Program-made: the position numbers and the translations under genes
Notes under the pieces: generated by a model
Seen by the model: the letters and a program-made list of their open reading frames with translations, nothing else
What the model was told of the DNA's origin: nothing
Databases searched by the model: none
NCBI GenBank assembly: GCA_965247505.1
Contig: OZ252020.1
Span: forward strand, 3,224,001 to 3,288,000
Direction: 5' to 3'
Length of the DNA stretch: 64,000 bases
From: CAIYRG01 sp965247505
Lineage (GTDB): Bacteria > Pseudomonadota > Alphaproteobacteria > Micropepsales > Micropepsaceae
Shown here: piece by piece, positions 29,945 through 38,505 of the stretch
How the letters are laid out: each line of letters begins with the position of its first letter
Numbering within the stretch: position 1 is the stretch's first letter

Positions 29945-29963
29945 GAAACAGATTGCGAACCTC

Positions 29964-31064
29964 GTGAGTCAAATTTCAATTCCCTGCACGATTATGCGTG
30001 GCGGCACGTCGAAGGGCCCCTATTTTAGGCTGTCGGATGTTCCGGAAGACCGCGCAGTGCTAGAGCGTCTTCTCTTGCGCGTGATGGGATCGCCGGACGC
30101 GCGCCAGATCGATGGATTGGGCGGCGCCGATTGGCTCACCAGCAAAACTGCGATGGTAGGGCCCTCGAAACGCGAAGGGGTCGATGTCGATTATCTCTTC
30201 GGACAGGTAATCATCGATAAAGCGATTGTCGATTTTCGTCCCAATTGCGGAAATCTTACTTCTGCTGTTGGCCCCTTTGCGATCGAGTCCGGGATGATCG
30301 AAGCGGGTGATCCAAAAACGACAGTGCGCATCTTCAACGTCAATACCGGCGCATTGATTGAAGCGGTCATTCAAACGCCGGGCGGGAAAATAAATTACGA
30401 AGGAGATACCGCGATCGACGGCGTGCCGGGCACCGCCGCGCCGATCCCACTTTTTTTCTATGATCTTGTCGGAACACGAACCGGCAGGCTTTTGCCGACC
30501 GGGAATCCGATCGATCTCATTGAGGGCATCGAGCTGTCCTGCGTCGATGCGGCGATCCCAATGATCATCGCGCGCGCCGAAGATATGGGCAAAACTGCCT
30601 ATGAATCACCTTCCGAGATCAATGCCGATCGCGCTTTTTTTGAAAGACTGGAGAAAATTCGTATTGCCGCGTCACAAAAGATGGGGCTGGGCGATCCCAC
30701 GGGAAGCGTGGTGCCGAAATTTTGTATCATTTCGAAGGCGCGTGGAGGCGGCTCGGTCAATGCGCGTTACATGGTGCCGCATCAATGTCATGCGACTTTC
30801 CCGCTTGTGGGCGGACAATGTCTGGCTGCGGCGAGCATTCAAAAAGGAACGATTGCGGCCGAGATCACCACTGTGACGCAGGAGGCGTCGCAGACTATTG
30901 CGATCGAGCATCCCGTCGGGACACTTGAGACGGTCATCGATTATACCGGATCGCGCGACGCGCCCGAAATTAAACGCATCGGTTTTGTTCGTACTGCACG
31001 CAAGCTGATGGTGGGTGAGGTCTATGTTCCTCAATCCGCCTGGCCCGAACGGGCGAAGACTTAG
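29964..31064 (+). CDS. PrpF/GalD-family isomerase (4-oxalomesaconate tautomerase-like)
   Basis: 366 residues. The start pattern 'IPCTIMRGGTSKGPYF', followed by 'DGLGGADWLTSKTAMV', 'NCGNLTSAVGPFAIE' and 'GSVVPKFCII', is that of the PrpF family. This includes 2-methylaconitate isomerase and GalD, which tautomerises 4-oxalomesaconate in gallate and protocatechuate 4,5-cleavage. Catalytic Cys and Lys positions appear present (NCGN, KTAMV). In an aromatic-acid island the GalD-like role is more likely, but no ring-cleavage dioxygenase is in the window. It directly abuts the next gene (stop TAG then ATG). Confidence 0.85.
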   Translation: MSQISIPCTIMRGGTSKGPYFRLSDVPEDRAVLERLLLRVMGSPDARQIDGLGGADWLTSKTAMVGPSKREGVDVDYLFGQVIIDKAIVDFRPNCGNLTSAVGPFAIESGMIEAGDPKTTVRIFNVNTGALIEAVIQTPGGKINYEGDTAIDGVPGTAAPIPLFFYDLVGTRTGRLLPTGNPIDLIEGIELSCVDAAIPMIIARAEDMGKTAYESPSEINADRAFFERLEKIRIAASQKMGLGDPTGSVVPKFCIISKARGGGSVNARYMVPHQCHATFPLVGGQCLAAASIQKGTIAAEITTVTQEASQTIAIEHPVGTLETVIDYTGSRDAPEIKRIGFVRTARKLMVGEVYVPQSAWPERAKT

Positions 31065-31469
31065 ATGGTTAGCCGCAGTGCCTCTTGCCATTGTGGACAG
31101 CTGCAGCTTTTGTGCGAAGGAGAGCCGGCTAGAGTTTCGATTTGCCACTGCCTGGCCTGTCAAAAGAGAACCGGAAGCGCCTTCGGCGTGCAAGCCCGCT
31201 TTCACCGTGAACAAATCACAAAAATCACCGGACGCTCAGCTCAATTTGAGCGTGTCGGCGATGAGGGAAATACGCTGACTTTCCATTTTTGTCCGGACTG
31301 TGGATCCACGCTCTATTGGGAACAAAGCGGGTTCCAGGAATTCGTTGTCATTGCTGTCGGCTCCTTTGCCGACTCCGATTTTCCCGCACCCCGCCGGGCG
31401 ATTTACGAGTCACGGAAGCATTCCTGGGTCGGCATCGCGGATCACGAAGACTTCGAGCATTTCGATTAA
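31065..31469 (+). CDS. GFA/CENP-V-family zinc protein
   Basis: 134 residues. The zinc-binding cysteines are clear: 'SCHCGQL', 'CHCLACQKRTGSAFG' and 'FCPDCGSTLYW'. The family was named for glutathione-dependent formaldehyde-activating enzyme, but most members have no proven activity. The ATG follows the PrpF stop codon directly, so translation is probably coupled. It is the last gene of the 28098-31469 plus-strand operon. Confidence 0.88.
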   Translation: MVSRSASCHCGQLQLLCEGEPARVSICHCLACQKRTGSAFGVQARFHREQITKITGRSAQFERVGDEGNTLTFHFCPDCGSTLYWEQSGFQEFVVIAVGSFADSDFPAPRRAIYESRKHSWVGIADHEDFEHFD

Positions 31470-31500
31470 TAGTCGTTGAGTTCGTGTCTCAACTACCACA

Positions 31501-31687
31501 TTTTTTACCTCCCCCAATGTGGAGTTGGAGTGCGAATAGCGAAAGGTCCGGTGGACCTTTCACCGCCCGGAAACGTGAGTGAAATTCATTTCGCGAGCGG
31601 GTGGGGGGCAACCACTTAACCCCCACCCGAACCGCCGTCGCTTCGCTCCGACAGTTCGACCTCCCCGCAAAAGGGGGAGGTAAAAAA
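31501..31687. repeat. Interspersed repeat with perfect terminal inverted repeats
   Basis: A 187-bp non-coding unit bounded by a perfect 15-bp inverted repeat (TTTTTTACCTCCCCC at 31501-31515, its complement at 31673-31687). Inside are further dyads, such as GGTCCGGTGGACC and a GTGGGGG/CCCCCAC pair. It looks like a dispersed palindromic element or a small non-autonomous element. No other copy is in the window. It separates two convergent genes and may also end their transcripts. Confidence 0.6.
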
Positions 31688-31699
31688 TAGCTGCGCCAA

Positions 31700-32500
31700 T
31701 CAGCGTCCCTTAAATTCCGGCTTGCGCTTTTCTAAGATGGCATTGACCGCTTCCATGTGATCTTCGCTTTGGTGGAGCTTTCCTTGAAACTCTCCTGCCA
31801 TTTCGAGCAGGGCGTCGAGCTGGAGGTGTTGGCCCTCGCGAAGGAGCCTTTTCGCCCAGCGCAAGGCTTGCGGTGGATTAGCCGCAATACGCGCCGCCAA
31901 TTCTTTTGCGGCACTCATTAGCTCTTCCGGTTCGACCACGCGGCTTACAAGTCCCCATGCCTCCGCCTTCGCCGCGTCGATGGGCTCGCCAGTCAAGCTC
32001 ATCTCCATCGCTCGGGGCAGACCGACGACACGCGGCAGGAACCAGGCGCCACCATCGCCAGGGATAATCCCGACTTTGACGAAACTCTCTGCGAATAGGG
32101 CTGTGCTTGAGGCAATTCTTATGTCGCACATCAAGGTAAGATCGCAGCCCGCGCCATAGGCAGGGCCGTTGACCGCGGCAATTGTTGGGACATCGAGAGC
32201 ATGAAATGCCAGCGGGATACGTTGAATGCCGGCGCGGTAATTTTCGCGCACTTCAGCCGCATCGCCCTTAAATGTGCCGATCTTATCGCGCATATGCTTG
32301 ATATTGCCGCCCGAGGAAAAGGCAGAGCCCGCACCGGTGACAATCAAGGCGCGAATATCCATGTCGCGATTTGCCGTTTCGCAGGCATCGACCACAGCTT
32401 CGACGAGATCGATATCGGTTAGAGCGTTTCGCGTCTCGGGCTGATTGAGCGTGAGAACGGCAATATGGCCCTCCTTCTCGAACAAGATCTTGTCCGTCAT
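31700..32500 (-). CDS. Enoyl-CoA hydratase/isomerase (crotonase) family protein 1
   Basis: 266 residues. The crotonase fold acts on acyl-CoA esters in the cytoplasm. The oxyanion-hole segments are present: 'GAGSAFSSGGNIKHM' and 'AVNGPAYGAGCDLTLMCDIRIAS'. Position 'FVKVGIIPGDGGAWFLPRVVG' places G and D where hydratases often have catalytic Glu residues, so a classic hydratase reaction is not certain. The start is ATG 32500 (MTDKILFEKEG) with AGGAAA upstream. Divergent from an MFS transporter gene. Confidence 0.88.
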   Translation of the reverse strand: MTDKILFEKEGHIAVLTLNQPETRNALTDIDLVEAVVDACETANRDMDIRALIVTGAGSAFSSGGNIKHMRDKIGTFKGDAAEVRENYRAGIQRIPLAFHALDVPTIAAVNGPAYGAGCDLTLMCDIRIASSTALFAESFVKVGIIPGDGGAWFLPRVVGLPRAMEMSLTGEPIDAAKAEAWGLVSRVVEPEELMSAAKELAARIAANPPQALRWAKRLLREGQHLQLDALLEMAGEFQGKLHQSEDHMEAVNAILEKRKPEFKGR

Positions 32501-32686
32501 GTGTTTCCTGTCTGTTGGCCTGTGTTTTAAGCCGGCTATGAAATCCGCCGGAGGCAATCAAGTTTGCGGGACGGGGTCAAGTCGCGCGCGATGGGATATC
32601 CCATCAAAGCGGCGGACTCATCATGCATCAGATTCGCAACATCGCTTAGATTCCGTATAGGGTTTTTGGAACAAGAGGAGGGGCCT

Positions 32687-34027
32687 ATGGCCGCCGAGAA
32701 TTCGGCCGTCACATCGAAACTGGAGCGCTGGAATGCAGGCCTTACGGCAAAGCATTGGCGCGTGCTGGCGGGTAGCTATCTTGGTTGGCTTTTCGACGGC
32801 TATGAAACCTTCGCGCTGATCGTCGTACTTCCCTTCGCAATGGCCTCGCTGCTGACGCCCGAACAATCGCAGTCGGGCGCCATCTATGCCGGGTTTGCGA
32901 TCGGCATGACGCTTCTAGGTTGGGGAGTCGGGGGGCTCGCCGGCGGTGTGCTTGCCGATTATTTCGGTCGCAAGCGCATGATGATGATCGCGGTGCTGCT
33001 CTATGCGCTCTTAAGCGGCTTAACGGCTTTCAGCACGAGTTTCGCTATGCTGATCACGCTGCGGTTCCTCACCGGAGTGGCGTTGGGAAGCGAGTGGAGT
33101 ACCGGCATTGCCCTGGTCGCAGAATCCTGGCCCGACCGCGCACGCCCCAAGGGCCTCGGGTTTTTGCAATCGGCTTTCGGCATGGGGGCGTTTATTGCCG
33201 CCGGTGTGTGGTTTGTCTTGGGGCTGTTCGATCCGCTAGGTGGCGAGAGCTGGCGGCTCATGTTCGTGGTCGGCGCTTTGCCCGCGCTTTTCGTTCTTTA
33301 TTTGCGCCGCGCGCTGAAAGAATCCGAGCGCTGGCTCAGCGCCATCCGCGAAAAACGCTGGGGCGCGGTCGAAGGCGAGGCGCTCGTCGACGGCGGCAAA
33401 CGACCCTTCACACTGACAAGCGTATTTTCATCTAGGGAAGGCCGCCGCCGTGTCTTACTGACGCTCATTTTGTCGTTTGCGACCACGACCGGATGGTGGG
33501 CCGGCTCGACCTTGATTTTGGGTTACACCGAGCAGTTGGCGAGTGCGCAGGGTGAGGCCGCGGGCATATGGGCTCCGCGTATGGCGCTCATCTATACCGC
33601 CGGCGGCGTTCTCGCCTATGTGATATCTGGCTTCGTTGCCGATGCCATTGGACGGCAACGATTTCTTTTTATGACCTTCGCCGGTTGTCTCGTCTCGGCG
33701 CTTCTGACCTTTTCAATCAACTGGCCGATTGCTCCATTCATGGCCATTGGCTTCGTGAACGGCATGTTCACGCTCGGCTTCGCCTATAGCTGGATGGCAA
33801 TTTATCCGGTGGAACTCTTTACCGCCGCCGTTCGTTCCAGCGCAGCAAGTGCAATTTTCAATGGCGCAAGACTTATTGCCTGGGTGTTTCCAATTATTGC
33901 GGGAACGCTGGTGGCAAATTTTGGCGGTGTGGCCAATGCGGCGCTTATTATTAGCTCGGTCTATCTCTTCGGGCTGGTCGTGCCGTGGTTCCTACCGGAG
34001 ACCAACGGCAAACCCCTTCCGCAATAG
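32687..34027 (+). CDS. MFS transporter, aromatic-acid:H+ symporter-like
   Basis: 446 residues with about 12 membrane segments. Features are those of the sugar/aromatic-acid symporter branch: 'WLFDGYETFALIVVLPFAM' with the charged DGYE in helix 1, and the loop motif 'GVLADYFGRKRMMM' between helices 2 and 3. Likely imports an aromatic or heteroaromatic carboxylate used by the neighbouring CoA ligases and UbiD enzymes. The start is ATG 32687, with GAGGAGGGG just upstream; the frame extends to 32564 without a site. Confidence 0.9.
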   Translation: MAAENSAVTSKLERWNAGLTAKHWRVLAGSYLGWLFDGYETFALIVVLPFAMASLLTPEQSQSGAIYAGFAIGMTLLGWGVGGLAGGVLADYFGRKRMMMIAVLLYALLSGLTAFSTSFAMLITLRFLTGVALGSEWSTGIALVAESWPDRARPKGLGFLQSAFGMGAFIAAGVWFVLGLFDPLGGESWRLMFVVGALPALFVLYLRRALKESERWLSAIREKRWGAVEGEALVDGGKRPFTLTSVFSSREGRRRVLLTLILSFATTTGWWAGSTLILGYTEQLASAQGEAAGIWAPRMALIYTAGGVLAYVISGFVADAIGRQRFLFMTFAGCLVSALLTFSINWPIAPFMAIGFVNGMFTLGFAYSWMAIYPVELFTAAVRSSAASAIFNGARLIAWVFPIIAGTLVANFGGVANAALIISSVYLFGLVVPWFLPETNGKPLPQ

Positions 34028-34040
34028 AGCCGTGGTTTTC

Positions 34041-34182
34041 CTCCCGGAAGCCCGAAGGGCTGTCCGGGACCCACTTTGTGGCAGGACATCGATTTTAGGG
34101 ACATCGTGCAATGCGCTTTCACTATCGCCTATCGAGAATCCGTCGCGGTGGGTCCCGGCTCGCGCTACGCTTGGCCGGGATG
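34041..34182. repeat. Palindromic intergenic repeat
   Basis: A non-coding unit between convergent genes. It has a perfect 11-bp inverted repeat, CCGGGACCCAC at 34064-34074 and its complement at 34148-34158. A small AGCCC/GGGCT hairpin lies at 34049-34061, and a GC-rich right arm ends in GGCCGGGATGACA. Its form recalls REP-like elements common in alphaproteobacteria. It may serve as a transcription end for both flanking genes. Confidence 0.5.
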
Positions 34183-34197
34183 ACAGGTTATGATGAA

Positions 34198-34989
34198 TCA
34201 ACTGCCCGTGAACTTAGGTTTGCGCTTCTCAACAAACGCAGCGACGCCTTCACGGTAATCGTCGGAAGAGCGCAATTTTCCGTAATTCTGGCCTTCCAAT
34301 TCGATGGCCATGGACTGCGAGAGATCTTCGGTCTCATTAAGGAGCTTCTTGGCAACGCGCTGCGCAAGCGGTGAGAAGCTCAGAAGTTCTTCCACAAGGC
34401 TATCGGTCGCCTGCTCCAACGCACCATCCTTTACCGCTTCAGTCGCGATTCCCCAGGCAACGGCATCCTCAGAAGATACCCGCTTTGCCCGCATGATTAT
34501 GTCTTTCGCCCGCGTGATGCCGACCATTGCCTGCAGGCGCGGCGAACCGCCGGAGCCGGGAATCTGCCCAAGCCTTTGTTCTGGCAATGAATATTGACAG
34601 GTTTCCGAAACCAGCCGGAAATCGCAGGCAAGCGACAATTCGAATCCAATCCCGAAGCAATAGCCGCGATTGGCCGCAATCACCGGTTTGTGTGCGCGCG
34701 CCGGCGCGGCGACATTCCAGGCAAGCTTGGTGAGCTCTTCCGGTGTCTTTTCAAGAAAGCCCGGAATATTGCCGCCGCTGGAGAAATGTTTTCCTTCCCC
34801 GCGCAAAACAATCACGCGCGCCATATCGTCTTCATCAAGCCGTTCAAAGACCCGGCACAATTGGTCGCGCTCATTCATGGAAATAATATTCAGAGGAGGG
34901 CGGTCGAGGATAATGTCGGCGCGTTGCCGCGCCGCATCGATTTCGACGCGAAAGCCGTCGAGCGTTTCACCTGGTAAAATGTCACTCAT
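34198..34989 (-). CDS. Enoyl-CoA hydratase/isomerase (crotonase) family protein 2
   Basis: 263 residues, crotonase fold. Oxyanion-hole motifs: 'GEGKHFSSGGNIPGF' and 'AANRGYCFGIGFELSLACDFRLVS'. The segment 'LPEQRLGQIPGSGGSPRLQAMVG' keeps a Glu at the first catalytic position. It is the third gene of a minus-strand operon, UbiD (36596), CoA ligase (35011), this gene, with 21 bp to the ligase. It probably acts on the CoA ester made by that ligase, for example hydration or ring-opening hydrolysis. The start is ATG 34989 with GGGGA upstream. Confidence 0.88.
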   Translation of the reverse strand: MSDILPGETLDGFRVEIDAARQRADIILDRPPLNIISMNERDQLCRVFERLDEDDMARVIVLRGEGKHFSSGGNIPGFLEKTPEELTKLAWNVAAPARAHKPVIAANRGYCFGIGFELSLACDFRLVSETCQYSLPEQRLGQIPGSGGSPRLQAMVGITRAKDIIMRAKRVSSEDAVAWGIATEAVKDGALEQATDSLVEELLSFSPLAQRVAKKLLNETEDLSQSMAIELEGQNYGKLRSSDDYREGVAAFVEKRKPKFTGS

Positions 34990-35010
34990 AATTTCCCCAT
35001 CGCCCATTGC

Positions 35011-36582
35011 TTAGGCACTTGCCTTCATCCGTTCCAACCACGCTTCGCGAAGTTTGTCGCGCAATATCTTTCCGCGGTCGTTCTTGGGAAGCTCATCAAC
35101 AAAAAATAATTTCTTCGGTCGTTTCGCTTCGGCCAGTTTGGTCTCGCAATAATCGAAGATCGCTTGCTCGGTTACGCCCGAGTTAGGCTTGGGAATTGCA
35201 AAAGCAACCACTTCCTCACCATAGATTGGATCCGGTACGCCGACAGTCGCTGCTTCCATAAGATCGTCATGCGCAAGAAGGATTTCGTCGATCTCTAACG
35301 GAGAAATGTTCATCCCACCGCGAATAATGAGATCCTTGGTCCTCCCGGTGACCCGCACGAAGCCGTCCACATCCATAACGGCAAGATCTCCGGTCTTATT
35401 GCGCTTGCCGCGAAACGGCTCGATTGAGCCATCGGCTTGAAGATAACCAATAGCGGTTTGCAGTCCGCCAACGGTGGCCTCACCCTCGACATCCGCCGCG
35501 CATTTATTGCCCTCGCCATCGACGATAATGAACTCTTGATGTTTTGCGGGCGGGCCAACCGTTCCCATGCGTTTTTGATAGTGCCGATTGCCGCAAATCC
35601 AGCCTGCTTCCGACATCCCATAGAGTTGAAGCAAGGTCAGACCATATGTGCTTTCAAAGCGCTCCCATTGTTCGGGTGAAAGCGGTGCAGTGCTGCACGT
35701 CATTAAGCGCAAGCTCGGAATGTCTTTGGCCGTATATCCAAGCGGCTTGTTGAGTAGCATGTTGACGACCGTCGGAACGCCGGCCGAGAAAGTCAGACCA
35801 TATTGTTTGATCCACTCGAAGAAGCGGCTGTGCGAAAAACGTTTGGCAATATGCATTGTCAAACCGGTTTGCAGGAACGGCATCAGGCTCAGCACTTGCG
35901 CAGAGTTCCAGCCGAAGGAACGGTATTCGAGCGTCTTGTCGTTTTCGGTAAGCCCAAGCATGTCGAGCGTGGACAACCCGCTTAGCCAATAGCCGGCGTG
36001 ATCGTAAACAACGAGCTTTGGCTTGCTGGTGGTTCCCGAGGTGCAAAACATGCAACTCAAATCCCGAGGTTCATTGCGCTCAGGCAGTGCTGTGGGATCG
36101 GCTTGCGTAACCTTCGAGAAAAAATCGTCTGCTGCGTCCGTATAAACTTTGGAATAGTTTCCGAAGCGGCAGATCGGGGCCTTGGAGCCGATCGTGAGCG
36201 CGGCCGCGTCCAAATCTGTGTGAACGAGCACAAGTTTGGGCTCAACCATGGCCGAGAGTGAAGCGACATGCTCTGCATTCAACTCGACATTTAGCGGGCA
36301 AACGACGGCGCCGATGCGCCAAATGCCAAACCAAATGAGAAGTTTTTCGAGATTCTCGTCGGAAAGAAGAACGACTTTGTCGCCCTTGGCAACGCCACGA
36401 CGCTTTAGATCGCCTGCAATGTCGGTAACGGCGCGTTCCATTTCGCCAAAGCTGATGGAACTTCCCTGAACGAGATCGACAATAGCGAGCTTGTCCGGAT
36501 CGCGCTCCCGGTAGCTGCAAAGAAGCTCGGCTATGGGCCGAAAAGGAACCGAAAGTTCATGATGACCGAAACCGTCTGTCAT
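35011..36582 (-). CDS. AMP-forming acyl/aryl-CoA ligase 1
   Basis: 523 residues, ANL superfamily. It makes an acyl-adenylate and then the CoA thioester. Motifs: 'MFCTSGTTSKPKLVVYDHAG' (P-loop-like A3), 'LQLYGMSEAGWICG' (A5), 'NKTGDLAVMDVDGFVRVTGRTKDLIIRGGMNIS' (A7-A8) and 'LPKNDRGKILRDKL' (A10 catalytic Lys). It sits 13 bp after the UbiD gene and 21 bp before a crotonase gene in one operon. The substrate is probably the aromatic or heteroaromatic acid handled by that UbiD, or its product. Confidence 0.92.
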   Translation of the reverse strand: MTDGFGHHELSVPFRPIAELLCSYRERDPDKLAIVDLVQGSSISFGEMERAVTDIAGDLKRRGVAKGDKVVLLSDENLEKLLIWFGIWRIGAVVCPLNVELNAEHVASLSAMVEPKLVLVHTDLDAAALTIGSKAPICRFGNYSKVYTDAADDFFSKVTQADPTALPERNEPRDLSCMFCTSGTTSKPKLVVYDHAGYWLSGLSTLDMLGLTENDKTLEYRSFGWNSAQVLSLMPFLQTGLTMHIAKRFSHSRFFEWIKQYGLTFSAGVPTVVNMLLNKPLGYTAKDIPSLRLMTCSTAPLSPEQWERFESTYGLTLLQLYGMSEAGWICGNRHYQKRMGTVGPPAKHQEFIIVDGEGNKCAADVEGEATVGGLQTAIGYLQADGSIEPFRGKRNKTGDLAVMDVDGFVRVTGRTKDLIIRGGMNISPLEIDEILLAHDDLMEAATVGVPDPIYGEEVVAFAIPKPNSGVTEQAIFDYCETKLAEAKRPKKLFFVDELPKNDRGKILRDKLREAWLERMKASA

Positions 36583-36595
36583 TTCCCTTTGCGTC

Positions 36596-38173
36596 CTAGT
36601 GCCCCGTCTTGGCGAGAATTTCCGTCCAATCCGTCATTCCCGCTTTTGCTTTCTTGATTTGCTCGTCCGAGAAGAAATCTTCCAGTTTGACGCGATCAAC
36701 AGGATAGGCCGGGCGCATGAAATCGCTCTCGAAGCCATAAGGAACGGTGGCATCGATACCCATGCCGCCCTCATAGCGGGTGTTCGACGCCGTCCACTCC
36801 TTATCGCCCGCCGTCATGCGCTCGGCCGGCATGAACGTCTGGCCGCGCCCCCCCGGCGTGGGATTGAGAATGTCGGTGCGCGGATTGACCCGCGTCGTGA
36901 GGCACCACATGATTTCGTCCATGCTGTAGATGTTTGTGTCTTCGCTACAAGCGATGGCAACGCGCATGCCTTGCGAAGTGGATAAAAGCGCCGAGAGGTA
37001 GTTGCGCTGCCAGCCTTCCTCGAGCCGGTTGCGTTTTTTCACCTGAAGAATAACGCCGCCCCAATCGGTCATGCAGTAGGGAACATTCACGTCCTGAATA
37101 ATTCCAGGTTGCATGCGGTTGCACAGCTCGAACATCGCCGCTTCGCGGATCGAAGTATCGATATTGTGCTCATCTAACGTATGCGCACCGAGGCAATAGA
37201 CTAGCGGTTTCGATTCCGGCTCGCGCATGGTGACGGCGGTGACGTGAAAAGTCGGCGCTTTGTAGGATTTGCCCATATAGCCGGCCCATTCGGGATGAAA
37301 ATGATGCTTCCCCTGGGTCTTGTCTGCTTCGGCCTCTTCGGTTTCGAAACGCGTATCGCGCGGATCGATATAGCCTTCAAGCACGATTTCGGAATCGGCA
37401 ATCGCCCAAGCATCGACCGTGCGCGCCTTCACTACGCGTATCGGCGCGCCTTGCGCGGCGCCGGCAACGCCAAGCTCGTCGCAGCCATAGGGCAGGATCA
37501 CATAATCGAAGGCGGCGCCGGCGAGCAGCGTGCAAGCGGGCGGCACGCCAAAACAAAATGTCAGAGGAACTTTTTCCTGCCGGCGATAGGCTTCGCTGAC
37601 CACCTGCCACATATGCGAGCCGGGTGAGATTTGGAAGGTGCCGACATTTCCCCAGCGAAAATTCATGCGGTTGTAACCGACATCGGTTCCGCCGCCGAAT
37701 GCATCGCCCGAGACGCATCTTATGCCGGAGCCCACCGTCAATTCTTTTTCCAGCTCGGTGTGCCGGATCGGTACGAGATATTGGTTTACGTCATCCGGGT
37801 TTTCGATCACGACCTGCTGGCAAGGTGCTTCGGACTGCTCGATTTCATGAGGAGGCAAGGGCCTGTTGAGTGATGCGGCGAGTTTGACGGTACGGTCCTT
37901 GTCGTTCTCCCAGCCGAACATGCGGTTCACGACATCGATATTTCCGAACAGATTGGTGATGACGCGATGGCTCGATTTGCCTTTGACCTTGTTGAACAGG
38001 ACAGGATTTCCGCCATCCATCAGTTTTTGAAGGCCGGTCACCTGTAAGTCGGGATCGACTTCTTTATCGGTCTCGATCAGATCGCCTTGCGCTTTTAGCC
38101 ACTCCAAAGTGCTGCGCAGGTCCTGCAAATGGCCGGCCTCGGATTTGGCCGCTCCTGGTGTGGCTCGGTCCAT
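36596..38173 (-). CDS. Divergent UbiD-family decarboxylase (paralogue 2)
   Basis: 525 residues. The overall UbiD layout is clear (LRSTLEWLKAQGDLIETDKEV start, 'VLFNKVKG', 'VPLTFCFGVPPACTLLAGA', 'GYDELGVAGAAQGAPIRVVKA'-like core). The usual PEGPFGE motif is absent. Where it belongs, the sequence reads 'HHFHPEWAGYMG' after an acidic insertion (residues ~272-289). The second catalytic Glu is kept (E295), while the first is His (H290). The prFMN-site Arg aligns as R169 (DVGYNRMNFR). The altered site may mean a different substrate or reaction. The start is ATG 38173, with AAAGGA upstream. First gene of the UbiD-ligase-crotonase operon. Confidence 0.85.
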   Translation of the reverse strand: MDRATPGAAKSEAGHLQDLRSTLEWLKAQGDLIETDKEVDPDLQVTGLQKLMDGGNPVLFNKVKGKSSHRVITNLFGNIDVVNRMFGWENDKDRTVKLAASLNRPLPPHEIEQSEAPCQQVVIENPDDVNQYLVPIRHTELEKELTVGSGIRCVSGDAFGGGTDVGYNRMNFRWGNVGTFQISPGSHMWQVVSEAYRRQEKVPLTFCFGVPPACTLLAGAAFDYVILPYGCDELGVAGAAQGAPIRVVKARTVDAWAIADSEIVLEGYIDPRDTRFETEEAEADKTQGKHHFHPEWAGYMGKSYKAPTFHVTAVTMREPESKPLVYCLGAHTLDEHNIDTSIREAAMFELCNRMQPGIIQDVNVPYCMTDWGGVILQVKKRNRLEEGWQRNYLSALLSTSQGMRVAIACSEDTNIYSMDEIMWCLTTRVNPRTDILNPTPGGRGQTFMPAERMTAGDKEWTASNTRYEGGMGIDATVPYGFESDFMRPAYPVDRVKLEDFFSDEQIKKAKAGMTDWTEILAKTGH

Positions 38174-38505
38174 GGCATTTCCTTTCATTGAACTTATCGG
38201 CAATTAGATGGCGGGCCGTGCCTGAAAACCGCCCAAAAGTGGCCAAATGCTAGCACGGTGTAGATTTGTGGTGAACGGGCTTCGATATTTGCTCTCTGTG
38301 CCGTATCGAATAGTGGATCACACGACGCAAATCAAAGTGGGCCGGTCCAGCGACGCCGATGAAGCTAGGAGCGCTTTCAGAACCTCAAAAGAGCTGAATT
38401 TCAAGTGCACCGAGCACACGAGCTTGCTGGAGCACTGTTGTTTGCGGCAAAGAATAGCCGGCACCATCCTTGCCGATAGGGGCAGGGAGGCAGGGGAAGA
38501 AAATC
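38174..38505. other. Divergent intergenic region
   Basis: 332 bp between the UbiD-ligase-crotonase operon and the transporter-UbiD operon. It must hold both promoters and any shared operator. No gene or strong palindrome was found; a purine-rich ribosome site (AGGGGAAG) precedes GTG 38506. Confidence 0.4.
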
